DNA from: Roseovarius litorisediminis
GTDB lineage: Bacteria; Pseudomonadota; Alphaproteobacteria; Rhodobacterales; Rhodobacteraceae
Assembly (NCBI RefSeq): GCF_900172295.1
Contig: NZ_FWFL01000007.1
Location: 1 to 64,000 of the forward strand
Length of the DNA stretch: 64,000 nucleotides
Direction: 5' to 3'
In this document: piece by piece, positions 1 to 7,680 of the stretch
Position numbering within the stretch: the stretch's first letter is position 1
Layout of the letters: each line of letters begins with the position of its first letter
Made by a program: the position numbers and the translations under genes
The notes under the pieces: model-generated
Databases searched by the model: none
The model's input: the letters and a program-made list of their open reading frames with translations, nothing else
Told to the model about the DNA's origin: nothing

Positions 1-166
1 CACGCCCGTCAACATGCACAACACAGGCCCCGCATTGCGACGTGTCACACCCAACATGCGTCCCCGTCAATCCACAACCCTCACGTAAAAAATCAACCAA
101 TAACGTACGCCCTTCAGATTCGGCCGAAACCGCCTTGCCATTCACTGTCATGCTGACCTGTGACAT
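1..166 (-). CDS. coxS: CO dehydrogenase small subunit-like [2Fe-2S] protein, N-terminal part
   Basis: Only the first 55 codons are in the window; the gene runs off the left edge. The translation starts [19 protein letters not shown] and contains the plant-type ferredoxin cluster motif [16 protein letters not shown], as in the iron-sulfur subunits of molybdenum hydroxylases (CoxS, CutS). In that family it passes electrons from the Mo site of the large subunit to the FAD subunit. The ATG at 164-166 is preceded by a strong GGGAGGAG ribosome binding site. Maturation-type genes (xdhC-like, coxE, coxD) on the same strand support a CoxS role, but other xanthine oxidase family small subunits look alike and the large subunit lies outside the window. 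Confidence 0.85.
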   Translation of the reverse strand, partial: MSQVSMTVNGKAVSAESEGRTLLVDFLREGCGLTGTHVGCDTSQCGACVVHVDGR

Positions 167-314
167 GGACTCCTCCCTTTTTGATTTTTGTTCTGGGTAG
201 GAGTTAATCATGCGCCCGGCAGCTTGAGAACCCAAATTCTTGAATTTTACCCGCACAGCCGCAATCGGATATCCGCCTTTCATTCATCCTTTTGATTGAT
301 TGAACTCTCTCTGC

Positions 315-530
315 ATGTTGTTCACCAATAAGGTTGAACGAAAATCACATGACCCGCTGACCGATATATTCAAAGCTGCCAGCGATCCGACACGCCGCTT
401 TATCCTGACGCTTCTGGCGCAGCATGGCCCGCTGCGGGACATCGACAGCTGGTTTGAGGAGCTTCTTTCAATCTGGGTGCTTCGCCTTGACGCGCTGGAT
501 GATCTGCTTAACACGGAGACTTCCAAATGA
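315..530 (+). pseudogene. ArsR-family regulator with internal deletion
   Basis: The N-terminal part reads DPLTDIFKAASDPTRRFILT, the classic first helix of ArsR-family winged-helix regulators, and the end (SWFEELLSIW...LDALDDLL) resembles the C-terminal helix of ArsR proteins paired with SRPBCC genes. The recognition helices and wing, about 45-50 residues expected between GPLRDID and SWFEE, are missing without a frame change. The product would be about 71 residues instead of about 110. The stop overlaps the next start as ATGA (527-530), the usual coupling of arsR-SRPBCC pairs. I infer a DNA-binding-dead remnant. ATG 315 is the likeliest start; a TTG at 300 is also in frame. Confidence 0.65.
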
Positions 531-961
531 CCCTCACACACCAAGACCTAACACTGACTGTCGAACGGACGATCAACGCACCGCCAGAACAGGTGTTCGA
601 CGCCAGGCTGGACCCAGCCCTGCTGCGGCACTTTATGCAGCCCGGCCCCGGCATGACGACACCCAGGGCCGAAACCGGCCCGCGTGTTGGAGGGCGGTTT
701 GATTTGGTTATGGCCAATGGCAGCGATGAGATGCGCCAAGGCGGGGTTTATCAGGTGATCGACCGCCCTCACCGTCTGGCATTTTCCTGGGAAAGCCCGT
801 TTTCCGTTGAGGGCAGCACCGTCACGCTTGAGTTCAAACCGAAGGGCGCGGGCAGCCATATTGCTCTTACCCATGTACGGTTTCCAAGCTAGGAAAGTTG
901 CGACAATCACCTTGGTGGCTGGACGGAAATACTGGTCAGGCAGGGGGACGAACTGACCTAG
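527..961 (+). pseudogene. SRPBCC (AHSA1-like) protein interrupted by an in-frame stop
   Basis: The first 121 codons match the SRPBCC/AHSA1 lipid-binding fold (TVERTINAPPEQVFDA near the start, then LAFSWESP). An in-frame TAG at 890-892 ends the reading frame at HVRFPS. Beyond it the same frame continues as ESCDNHLGGWTEILVRQGDE and stops at 959-961. NH..GW is the conserved start of the C-terminal helix, so this is a recent nonsense mutation of a gene of about 144 codons. Its coupled ArsR partner is also damaged. Stop suppression or a sequencing error cannot be excluded. Confidence 0.75.
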
Positions 962-984
962 ACAAGCGGTGGCTTGGTTTTCTG

Positions 985-1977
985 CTACCCTTGTTTTCCC
1001 CGGCGCGGCATCGGTCGTGTCGGGATCTCCTTGAGCAATCCGCCCACTCCCATCCCGGCAATATCAGCGCTTGTCACCACAATGCCGCAGGCCACCCGCG
1101 CCAACACCCAGTCAGCGCCATTCAGTGCCGGGGACCGCGCACAGCCCGGCAAGCCGATCACCGGCTTGTCGCCCAAGGTGCCGATAAACAGCAGGTTGCC
1201 CGGATCAACAGGCATTCCGAACCTTTCAACCTGCCCCCCTGCCAGCCGCAGCGCCTGAGGCGCCGTATCATAGGCATCCGATGTGGCAGAGCCGGTGAGG
1301 ATCAGAATGATCTCGCCCCGGGCCCGGGCGATGGTCTCGGACAGTACCGGCGACTCATGCGCACACAGCGTGGTCTCGGCCAGAGCCATATCCAGCGCCC
1401 GGATCCGGGCCGCGATGGCCGCAGCGCCCTTATCCCCTGGCCCGCCGGGAATTTCAGTGATGATCAGACTGGCACTACGATGCGTTGGCACCGACAATCT
1501 GATGGCAGCGCGGGCCAGATCCGCGGCGCGGGTCACGTCTGCCTCGGGCACGCCATAGGCAATGATCTTGACCGTGGCGACCATCCCTCCCTTCGCCATC
1601 TGCTGAAAATCCGGCACGGTGGCCACCGTGATCATCGGATGCACCGCATTGGCCGCGTTCAGACGATTGGAATCCAGCTGCACCACCCCGGCGCGGTCTG
1701 CAATCAGATTGACACGACCGGTAAAAGGCGTTGTCAGGTGAAGATGCGGGGCCCCGTTCAGGATTGCCCCGGCCAGATGCCAGGCGGCCTCATCCTCGTG
1801 CAGGTCGTCCAGTTCAAGCCGCGCAGCAATGACATTTGCGATTCCGGCAGCCTGCAAGTCAGCGATATGGCCGGCGTCCAGCACTACCCCCTTGCGCAAC
1901 CGTCCGCCCGGCAACTGAAGTGAATGCGCCAGAATGGCGCCTTCGGCCTGTGCGATCGCGACCGGGCCAAACTTCAT
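985..1977 (-). CDS. Molybdopterin-binding (MoeA/MogA-like) protein
   Basis: 330 residues starting MKFGPVAIAQAEGAILAHS, with the MoCF-binding core LILTGSATSDAYD and later NLLFIGTLGDKPVIGLPGCA. It corresponds to the molybdopterin-binding half of proteins that, in other alphaproteobacteria, are fused to a MobA/MocA-like nucleotidyltransferase; that C-terminal half is absent here and the protein ends PRRGKQG. The start overlaps the upstream xdhC-like stop as ATGA (1974-1977), so the two are translationally coupled. The neighbourhood implies a role in making or inserting the molybdenum cofactor of the Cox enzyme. The exact step is inference. Confidence 0.8.
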   Translation of the reverse strand: MKFGPVAIAQAEGAILAHSLQLPGGRLRKGVVLDAGHIADLQAAGIANVIAARLELDDLHEDEAAWHLAGAILNGAPHLHLTTPFTGRVNLIADRAGVVQLDSNRLNAANAVHPMITVATVPDFQQMAKGGMVATVKIIAYGVPEADVTRAADLARAAIRLSVPTHRSASLIITEIPGGPGDKGAAAIAARIRALDMALAETTLCAHESPVLSETIARARGEIILILTGSATSDAYDTAPQALRLAGGQVERFGMPVDPGNLLFIGTLGDKPVIGLPGCARSPALNGADWVLARVACGIVVTSADIAGMGVGGLLKEIPTRPMPRRGKQG

Positions 1978-2939
1978 GCGCCTTTCCTCAGGACCATGAG
2001 CATTTGCGCCAATATGCTGACAGCAATTTCAGCCGGGCTTGCCGCGCCAAGGTCAAGACCGACAGGGCCGTGTATACGGCCGATCTCGGCCTCGCTGAAC
2101 CCGCTTTCCCGCAAACGTTCGACCCGCTTGGCATGAGTCCGGGTCGATCCCAGCGCGCCAATATAGAAGGCATGGCTTTTCAACGCCTGCTCCAGCGCCG
2201 GATCATCCAGTTTCGGATCATGGGTCAGCAAAACTAAGGCGGTGCGACTGTCCAGACCATAGGCCTGCACACCCTCGTCCGGCCAGTCATGCAGAATGGT
2301 TTCGCCCGGAAACCGGTCGGCCGAGCCAAAACTTTCGCGCGGGTCGATCAACAACGGATCAAAACCAGCAATCCGCGCCATCGGCACCAGCGCCTGTGCG
2401 ATATGCACCGCGCCAACGATGATCAGCCGCAGCGGCGGGTTATGGATCGCCACAAAGGTTTCGCCATCCTCTTCAAAACCTGAACGGTCCATTCGAAACC
2501 GGTCATCAAAACCGTCGCGGACCAGCCGTCGTTCCACGTCCTTGCCGGTGATGTAAGCGACCGGCACTCGTGCATCACGCGCCAGCACCAGATTCCGCAG
2601 AACCTGTAGGGGCATAACCGGGCCAATCGGTTCCACCAGCACCCGGATGGTGCCGCCACAAGCCAATCCCACAGCAAAAGCATCGCCGTCACTGACGCCG
2701 TATTCCAGCATCACCGGTTTGCCGGTCGATATGGCATCCAGCGCCTCGGCCACCACCGCGCCCTCGACACAGCCGCCCGAAACCGAGCCTTCGATCTCGC
2801 CTGCGCCGGAAATCGCCAACTGACTGCCCACCCGGCGCGGCGCGCTGCCCCATGTCTGCACCACCGTGGCCAGCGCGGCGCCCTTGCCCTCGTCATGCCA
2901 GCGCAAAGCTGTTTCGGGAATATTGTCAAATCGGTCCAT
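1974..2939 (-). CDS. XdhC/CoxI family molybdenum hydroxylase maturation protein
   Basis: 321 residues. The N-terminal XdhC domain shows ALATVVQTWGSAPRRVGSQL and the conserved cysteine motif EGSVSGGCVEGAV. The second half is a Rossmann-type domain beginning LRLIIVGAVHIAQALVPMAR. Family members bind Mo cofactor and help its sulfuration or insertion into xanthine dehydrogenase-type enzymes; CoxF/CoxI are the relatives in cox clusters. It is coupled to the downstream molybdopterin-binding gene. It acts in the cytoplasm. No promoter was identified; the gene upstream (DUF3047) ends 135 bp away. Confidence 0.85.
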   Translation of the reverse strand: MDRFDNIPETALRWHDEGKGAALATVVQTWGSAPRRVGSQLAISGAGEIEGSVSGGCVEGAVVAEALDAISTGKPVMLEYGVSDGDAFAVGLACGGTIRVLVEPIGPVMPLQVLRNLVLARDARVPVAYITGKDVERRLVRDGFDDRFRMDRSGFEEDGETFVAIHNPPLRLIIVGAVHIAQALVPMARIAGFDPLLIDPRESFGSADRFPGETILHDWPDEGVQAYGLDSRTALVLLTHDPKLDDPALEQALKSHAFYIGALGSTRTHAKRVERLRESGFSEAEIGRIHGPVGLDLGAASPAEIAVSILAQMLMVLRKGA

Positions 2940-3074
2940 AAGGCCCTCCTAACCCCGCCCTGTAGCGCAAGTCCGCACTGCCGGCGCATTCTGCTTTGGT
3001 CGGGGCCAGAACATAGGTATTAACGAATGAAACCCAGTGCAATGGCAGCCTGTCATGCAGGCACCCCAACAGGC

Positions 3075-3782
3075 CTAGGCCGGATCAGCCGCCGACAGGA
3101 CAATCTTTGCAATGAACCCACCGCTTTTAGCCCCGGTATTGTCACTGTCACAAAAGACCCCAAGCGTCTCCAGAACAGGTGTGCCGGTACCGCCGATATC
3201 CTGGTAAAGTCGGCGCAGATCAACCGCCTGGTCATGCCACTGGCCGATATTTTCAGGCAGCCCATTAGCCACGTAGTGATAAAATGACCCGATGATCTTG
3301 AAGTCGCCGGGGGCGTATTTTTTGTTGCTCCAGATAATCTCGGCACCACGCGTGTCGCCGTCTTGATTGGCAAAGCGCAGGTATAGGCGTAGCGGGTGAT
3401 CATCGCCCTCTTCCGTCGATTCATCCACATCGCTTGCAATTGGCTGGACCACTTTCCATCGCCAGGACAACATAGGCAGGTCCGCCACGGCAATCCTTGT
3501 ATCACGCGCCAGGATCGACGCGCTGTTATTGGTGGTGCAACGCAGAGCACGCGCGCCGTCTGCTTCAGTCATTCGGTACTGTGTCGGCGTGACACGAAAG
3601 AATGTCCTGTGCAGCCAGCCCCTTGGCAAAACCTCCGTCTCAAGGCCCTCCAGCAGATGCACGGGCCCTTCGCTTGTCCGCAAGGGCGCGCCTGTGTCAT
3701 AAGGCGCGGGCCGCGTCATCCAGAAGAGCGCCGCGCCAAACAGCACAAGACCTGCAACCAAGCCTAAACGTTTCATTTCCAC
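3075..3782 (-). CDS. DUF3047 domain protein, membrane-anchored or exported
   Basis: 235 residues. A lysine/arginine start and a hydrophobic stretch (LGLVAGLVLFGAALFWM, about residues 6-22) suggest a signal anchor. The rest matches the DUF3047 pattern: LSWRWKVVQPI, then GDDHPLRLYLRF, and a C-terminal ETLGVFCDSDNT. Function is unknown in the family. It lies on the same strand between the sulfur transporter pair and the xdhC-like gene, but 199 bp and a terminator separate it from the transporter genes, so it may have its own promoter. Any link to CO oxidation is only positional. Confidence 0.75.
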   Translation of the reverse strand: MEMKRLGLVAGLVLFGAALFWMTRPAPYDTGAPLRTSEGPVHLLEGLETEVLPRGWLHRTFFRVTPTQYRMTEADGARALRCTTNNSASILARDTRIAVADLPMLSWRWKVVQPIASDVDESTEEGDDHPLRLYLRFANQDGDTRGAEIIWSNKKYAPGDFKIIGSFYHYVANGLPENIGQWHDQAVDLRRLYQDIGGTGTPVLETLGVFCDSDNTGAKSGGFIAKIVLSAADPA

Positions 3783-3933
3783 CTCTTCTCGACATGGGTT
3801 CTGCCATCCTGACCTTGCAGGCGATGCTGAAGGGGCCTTATCGAATAGGCAAGGCCGGACCCGTGTTAACCGCCCCGCATCACTGGCTTGTGATAGACAT
3901 GGGACGGCTAAATACTATGGACGCCACCAATAA

Positions 3934-3962
3934 AAACGGCCGCCCAATCGGGACGGCCGTTT
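3934..3962 (-). terminator. Rho-independent terminator after the YeeE/YedE pair
   Basis: Perfect 9-bp arms AAACGGCCG (3934-3942) and CGGCCGTTT (3954-3962) around an 11-nt loop. Read on the minus strand the stem is followed by a T-run, 20 bp after the stop of the 192-residue transporter gene. It should end the transporter transcript before the DUF3047 gene. Confidence 0.85.
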
Positions 3963-3981
3963 CCAAAGGTTTTCGCAGGAA

Positions 3982-4560
3982 TTATTGCGCGGCCACCGGC
4001 GCACCCTGTCCTGCCAACCGTTCAGGCAAAACAAAGGCTACAATGACAAACAGAACGCCCATGGCAAGCCCGACCACATCGCCGGGCAGGTTGATCAGCG
4101 CCGGATAATCCGCACCTGGCACCGCGCCAAGGGTCATTGTGCTGCCGGACAACAGGCCGGTTGCTTTCCAGAACGGATAGCTGAGCATATAGGCCGCCGC
4201 CCCCAGCAGGCCGCCAATGATGAAAAACCATGCATCATAGCGTCCCGAGGCCGCTGCACAAACACCGGTACCAGGACAATAGCCCGACGCGGCCCAGCCC
4301 GCTCCTAACAGCAAACCGCCAATGGCAACGCCCACATAAACGGCTTTCACGCTCATATGACCGACATCGACAAGACCCGCCATTTGACCGGCAAACATGA
4401 GGATAGAGCCGACACCAATGGCCAGCAAAATGGTTTTCATCAGGTGCAGGCTGGTCAGGTTCAGCATCCTGATGATCCAGTTGGGGTTGGTCGCCCCGAT
4501 CCGGTCCAGCACAGCGCCAAAAGCGGCACCAATCAGAATTGCAAGTAAGATCGTCGTCAT
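3982..4560 (-). CDS. YeeE/YedE (PmpB-type) sulfur transport half-protein
   Basis: 192 residues, very hydrophobic with about five membrane segments. It carries the family signature SGYCPGTGVCAAASG (conserved Cys) and ends LPERLAGQGAPVAAQ. YeeE/YedE proteins import thiosulfate or a related sulfur species through cysteines in the pore; in many alphaproteobacteria the two halves are separate genes, as here. It lies 3 bp after its partner (4564-5115) and is followed by a clear terminator. The substrate here is not shown by sequence. Confidence 0.85.
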   Translation of the reverse strand: MTTILLAILIGAAFGAVLDRIGATNPNWIIRMLNLTSLHLMKTILLAIGVGSILMFAGQMAGLVDVGHMSVKAVYVGVAIGGLLLGAGWAASGYCPGTGVCAAASGRYDAWFFIIGGLLGAAAYMLSYPFWKATGLLSGSTMTLGAVPGADYPALINLPGDVVGLAMGVLFVIVAFVLPERLAGQGAPVAAQ

Positions 4561-4563
4561 CGC

Positions 4564-5115
4564 TCAGCCCTCCTGCGGATAAAGTTTCATGGCGACGGGT
4601 ATGGCGGCAGCAAAAGCAGCAGCCGCAAAGATATAGCCCGAGATCGCCGTCTGCATCGTCCCACTCATCATATGGCCCGACGTGCAGCCGCCGGCCAGCC
4701 GTGCGCCGTAAAGCACCACAAAGCCTCCCATGAACGCCATTGCATAGCGCTTTACCGGTGTGTCGCCATAGTTGGCGCACCAGATCGCAGGCAGGCGCCG
4801 CTCATCGGCACCCACGCCACCGCGCAGCAGGGCCGAGGTAAAGGCCCCCGCCATCATCGCCAGTACAAATATAAAACTGTAGTTGAGAGGGTTGGCGGCG
4901 CTCTTGGCGTATTTACCACCCGATTTCGCCAGATAGGCATTATTCGAGGTCACACCCTGGTCCGTTTGCGTAATCAGCCCCGGGCTGACCGTATCGCCGA
5001 TAATGGCATCCAGAATAACAAACTGTGTCGACACGCCGATCGGCTTGACCAGCAATACCGCCGCGAAAAAAACAAGGCCCAGCAACACCCCACCGATTTT
5101 CCAATTAAGTACCAT
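4564..5115 (-). CDS. YeeE/YedE (PmpA-type) sulfur transport half-protein
   Basis: 183 residues. An N-terminal membrane segment (IGGVLLGLVFFAAVLLV) is followed by a long extracytoplasmic loop, then the pore signature GARLAGGCTSGHMMSGT with the conserved cysteine and further membrane segments. It forms a two-gene unit with the next gene and probably builds one transporter with it. The upstream 131 bp to coxE contains a 20-bp palindrome. Placement inside a molybdenum hydroxylase locus could reflect a need for sulfane sulfur in cofactor maturation, but this is inference. Confidence 0.85.
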   Translation of the reverse strand: MVLNWKIGGVLLGLVFFAAVLLVKPIGVSTQFVILDAIIGDTVSPGLITQTDQGVTSNNAYLAKSGGKYAKSAANPLNYSFIFVLAMMAGAFTSALLRGGVGADERRLPAIWCANYGDTPVKRYAMAFMGGFVVLYGARLAGGCTSGHMMSGTMQTAISGYIFAAAAFAAAIPVAMKLYPQEG

Positions 5116-5212
5116 GGCTGCATCCTTTCGGTTTCACATTCAACTTTAAGAATATAACGAAGCCCGGCATGCCGCATTGATTTAAATCAAATTCACCTTT
5201 CCCCTCGGTAAA

Positions 5213-5232
5213 CGATTTTTCGCGAAAAATCG
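5213..5232. repeat. 20-bp perfect palindrome
   Basis: CGATTTTTCGCGAAAAATCG is fully self-complementary. It lies 14 bp beyond the coxE stop and about 100 bp upstream of the sulfur transporter start. It could be a weak transcription terminator for coxE (T-rich on both strands) or an operator for the transporter genes. Sequence alone does not decide. Confidence 0.7.
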
Positions 5233-5246
5233 AAGTCGCGCCTGTG

Positions 5247-6503
5247 TCAGCGGTGCAACGATGCCATCAAACGGGCCTTTTCACCGCTGTCACCTGGCGC
5301 GGAAATCGCTTTTGCCAGATCTTCCAGCGTGGCGATCGAATGGCCCGCGCGAAACGCATCCACATAGGGCAGCATTGCCTTGATGCCCTGCGCCTTGGCA
5401 GCAAACCCTTCCCAGCGCAATAGCGGGTTCAGCCAGATCAGACGGCGCGCGCTCAGATGCAACCGCTCCATCTCGTGGCTCAACTTTTCCGGGTCATCGC
5501 GGTCCAGCCCGTCAGTGATCAACAGCACCACCGCGCCCTGCCCCATCACCCGGCGCGACCAGTCGCGGTTGAATTCGTGCAGACAGGCCCCGATGCGGGT
5601 ACCGCCCTCCCAGTCCTGCGCCTGCTTACCTGCGGCGGCCAGTGCTGCATCAACATCGCGCGTGGCCAGATGGCGGGTGATGTTGGTCAGCCTTGTACCA
5701 AAGGTAAAGGCATGCACCTTTGCCCAACCGGCACCTTTTTCATTCGCCACTGCATGCAAGAAATGCAGAACCATCCGGCTGTATTGACTCATCGAGCCGG
5801 AAATATCGCACAGCACCACCAGATTGGGCCAGCGGTCCCGTGGCTTTTTCAGATGGATACGGCGAATCTCGCCCCCCCGGCGCATCGCTGCCCGCAGGGT
5901 CTTGCGCGCATCCACGCGGTGGCCTGTATGGCTGGGCTGCCCGCGCCGCGAGGCGAGCGGTTTCACTGGCAGTTTCAGCTGGGCCAACATGCGTTTGGCC
6001 TGCGCGATCTCTGCCGTGCTCATCTGCTCGAAATCCAGGCTACGCAGGCGTTCCTCGCCCGACATGGTGGCGCTGGCGTCAATCTCGATCCTGGTTTCAC
6101 CCTCGGATTCGTCCATCTCGGGGATATCGCGTTGAACCCCATCCAGCAAAGCCTCGGCCGCGCGTTTCTCGGCTGGCTGCGCACCGCGCTCTTCCTGCAC
6201 GCCGCGAATGGCTGGCAGCATCATCGCCATCATATGTTCCACATAGCGCGGATCGCGCCAGTAAAGCCGGAACACCTGCGCAAAGACCTGCAGATGCTCC
6301 GGCCGGTTCACGAAGCAGGCGCGCAGCGTATAGAAAAAATCTGCTTTCGACGTAAATCCCGCTGCCTCGACCGCGCGGATGGCGTCGATCACCCGCCCCG
6401 GGCCAATCGGCAGCCCGGCGGCCCTGAGCGCCCGTGCAAAATGAGTGATATTATGGGTCAGCTTGGGGTTTTCAGGCAGATCAAGCGCGGGGAATTCAAC
6501 CAT
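5247..6503 (-). CDS. coxE: CoxE-like von Willebrand factor A domain protein
   Basis: 418 residues from ATG 6501-6503 (MVEFPALDLPENPKL), chosen because AGAGGT lies just upstream; an upstream GTG at 6572 would add 23 unlikely residues. The N-terminal half matches CoxE (FARALRAAGLPIGPGRVIDA). The C-terminal half is a VWA domain with the metal-site motif DISGSMS and a later TDGLDRDDPEKL. CoxE proteins work with the MoxR-type ATPase CoxD in maturing the Mo/Cu site of CO dehydrogenase. coxD lies directly upstream on the same strand, as is usual. Confidence 0.9.
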   Translation of the reverse strand: MVEFPALDLPENPKLTHNITHFARALRAAGLPIGPGRVIDAIRAVEAAGFTSKADFFYTLRACFVNRPEHLQVFAQVFRLYWRDPRYVEHMMAMMLPAIRGVQEERGAQPAEKRAAEALLDGVQRDIPEMDESEGETRIEIDASATMSGEERLRSLDFEQMSTAEIAQAKRMLAQLKLPVKPLASRRGQPSHTGHRVDARKTLRAAMRRGGEIRRIHLKKPRDRWPNLVVLCDISGSMSQYSRMVLHFLHAVANEKGAGWAKVHAFTFGTRLTNITRHLATRDVDAALAAAGKQAQDWEGGTRIGACLHEFNRDWSRRVMGQGAVVLLITDGLDRDDPEKLSHEMERLHLSARRLIWLNPLLRWEGFAAKAQGIKAMLPYVDAFRAGHSIATLEDLAKAISAPGDSGEKARLMASLHR

Positions 6504-6550
6504 CTGCGTTACCTCTGGCCGCAAAGGTGGGGGGCTGTCTGCACCGCTCC

Positions 6551-6580
6551 CCACCGAGGGTATTTTCAGCACGAAGAAAC
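6551..6580 (+). repeat. Copy C of a dispersed intergenic element
   Basis: CCACCGAGGGTATTTTCAGC followed by ACGAAGAAAC lies between coxD and coxE. It matches about 24 of 30 positions of the element at 49164-49197, including the GGNTATTT core and the purine-rich tail. Such GGGGATATTT...AAGAAGAAAC strings are frequent between genes in Rhodobacterales; the role is unknown. Confidence 0.55.
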
Positions 6581-6581
6581 A

Positions 6582-7490
6582 TCAAACAGGATCCAGCGTG
6601 GCGCGCACCTCATCGAGGATGCGTTTGGCCTCGGACCCCTGCAATTTCTGGATATCGTCCTGATATTTCAGGATCGCGCCCACGGTGTCGGCGATGACCT
6701 CGGGGCTCAGGCTGATCACATCCAGCGCCAGCAGGCATTTCGCCCAGTCGATGGTTTCGGCAACGCCCGGTTTCTTGAACAGGTCTTCGGTGCGCAGCGC
6801 CTGCACAAAGGCTACCACCTCGCGGCTGAGCGCCTCTGACGCCTCGGGTGCCCTGGCCTGCAGGATCTCGATTTCACGCTCGAATGTCGGATATTCCACC
6901 CAGTGATACAGGCATCGGCGTTTGAGAGCATCATGCACCTCGCGCGTGCGGTTCGAGGTCAGGATCACAATCGGGGGCTCGGTCGCTTGGATCGTGCCGA
7001 GTTCGGGAATGGTGACCTGAAAATCTGACAAAGCCTCCAGCAGGAACGCCTCGAACGGTTCGTCTGTGCGGTCGATCTCGTCGATCAGCAGCACCGGAGC
7101 GCCGCCGGGCTGCGGCCGCATCGCCTGCAAGAGTGGACGCTCAATCAGGAATTCCTCGGTGAACAACTCGTCTTTCAGCATATCGCGGTCCACCCCGCCC
7201 GAAGCTTCGGCCGTACGAATGGCGATCATCTGTTCGGCGAAATTCCATTCATATACTGCCGAGGATGCATCCAGCCCCTCATAGCATTGCAGCCGAATCA
7301 GCCGCCGCCCAAGGGCCGCGGCCAATGCCTTGGCAATTTCGGTTTTCCCGGTGCCCGCTTCCCCCTCCAGAAACAGCGGACGGCCCAAATGCAACGCCAG
7401 GTAGGTAACCGTGCTTAGTGCCCGACTGGAAACATAGTGTTCACCTGCCAACAAGCACTGGACTTTTTCGATAGATGCGGGTTTTCTCAT
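6582..7490 (-). CDS. coxD: CoxD-like MoxR-family AAA+ ATPase
   Basis: 302 residues from ATG 7488-7490 (MRKPASIEKVQCLLAGEHYV), which has a GGAGGT ribosome binding site 7 nt upstream. Walker A GEAGTGKT lies at about residues 43-50 and Walker B LLIDEID at about 134-140. Characteristic CoxD strings include LQCYEGLDASSAVYEWNF. In Oligotropha, CoxD is needed to introduce sulfane sulfur and copper into CO dehydrogenase. It is the first gene of the leftward row and is divergent from the unknown gene at 7681, with 190 bp between them. Confidence 0.92.
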   Translation of the reverse strand: MRKPASIEKVQCLLAGEHYVSSRALSTVTYLALHLGRPLFLEGEAGTGKTEIAKALAAALGRRLIRLQCYEGLDASSAVYEWNFAEQMIAIRTAEASGGVDRDMLKDELFTEEFLIERPLLQAMRPQPGGAPVLLIDEIDRTDEPFEAFLLEALSDFQVTIPELGTIQATEPPIVILTSNRTREVHDALKRRCLYHWVEYPTFEREIEILQARAPEASEALSREVVAFVQALRTEDLFKKPGVAETIDWAKCLLALDVISLSPEVIADTVGAILKYQDDIQKLQGSEAKRILDEVRATLDPV

Positions 7491-7680
7491 AATAACCTCC
7501 GTACCCGGGCAGCACTGCATGGGGGCCTTGCTGTCGTCAAGGGTACCAACGTCGCAGCTGGGTCCCCCGGAAAGCGCAAATATCTCTTGGAAATTTCCAG
7601 CTTATGCCAGAATTGCGGCATACACCTAAAAACCAGTTCCCTGTGTTCAGGCGGTCGTATCAGTATTCAGGATTTATATT

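Noticed and set aside
5457-6839. 460-codon open frame on the plus strand
   Set aside because: Antisense to coxE and coxD; no recognisable domain.
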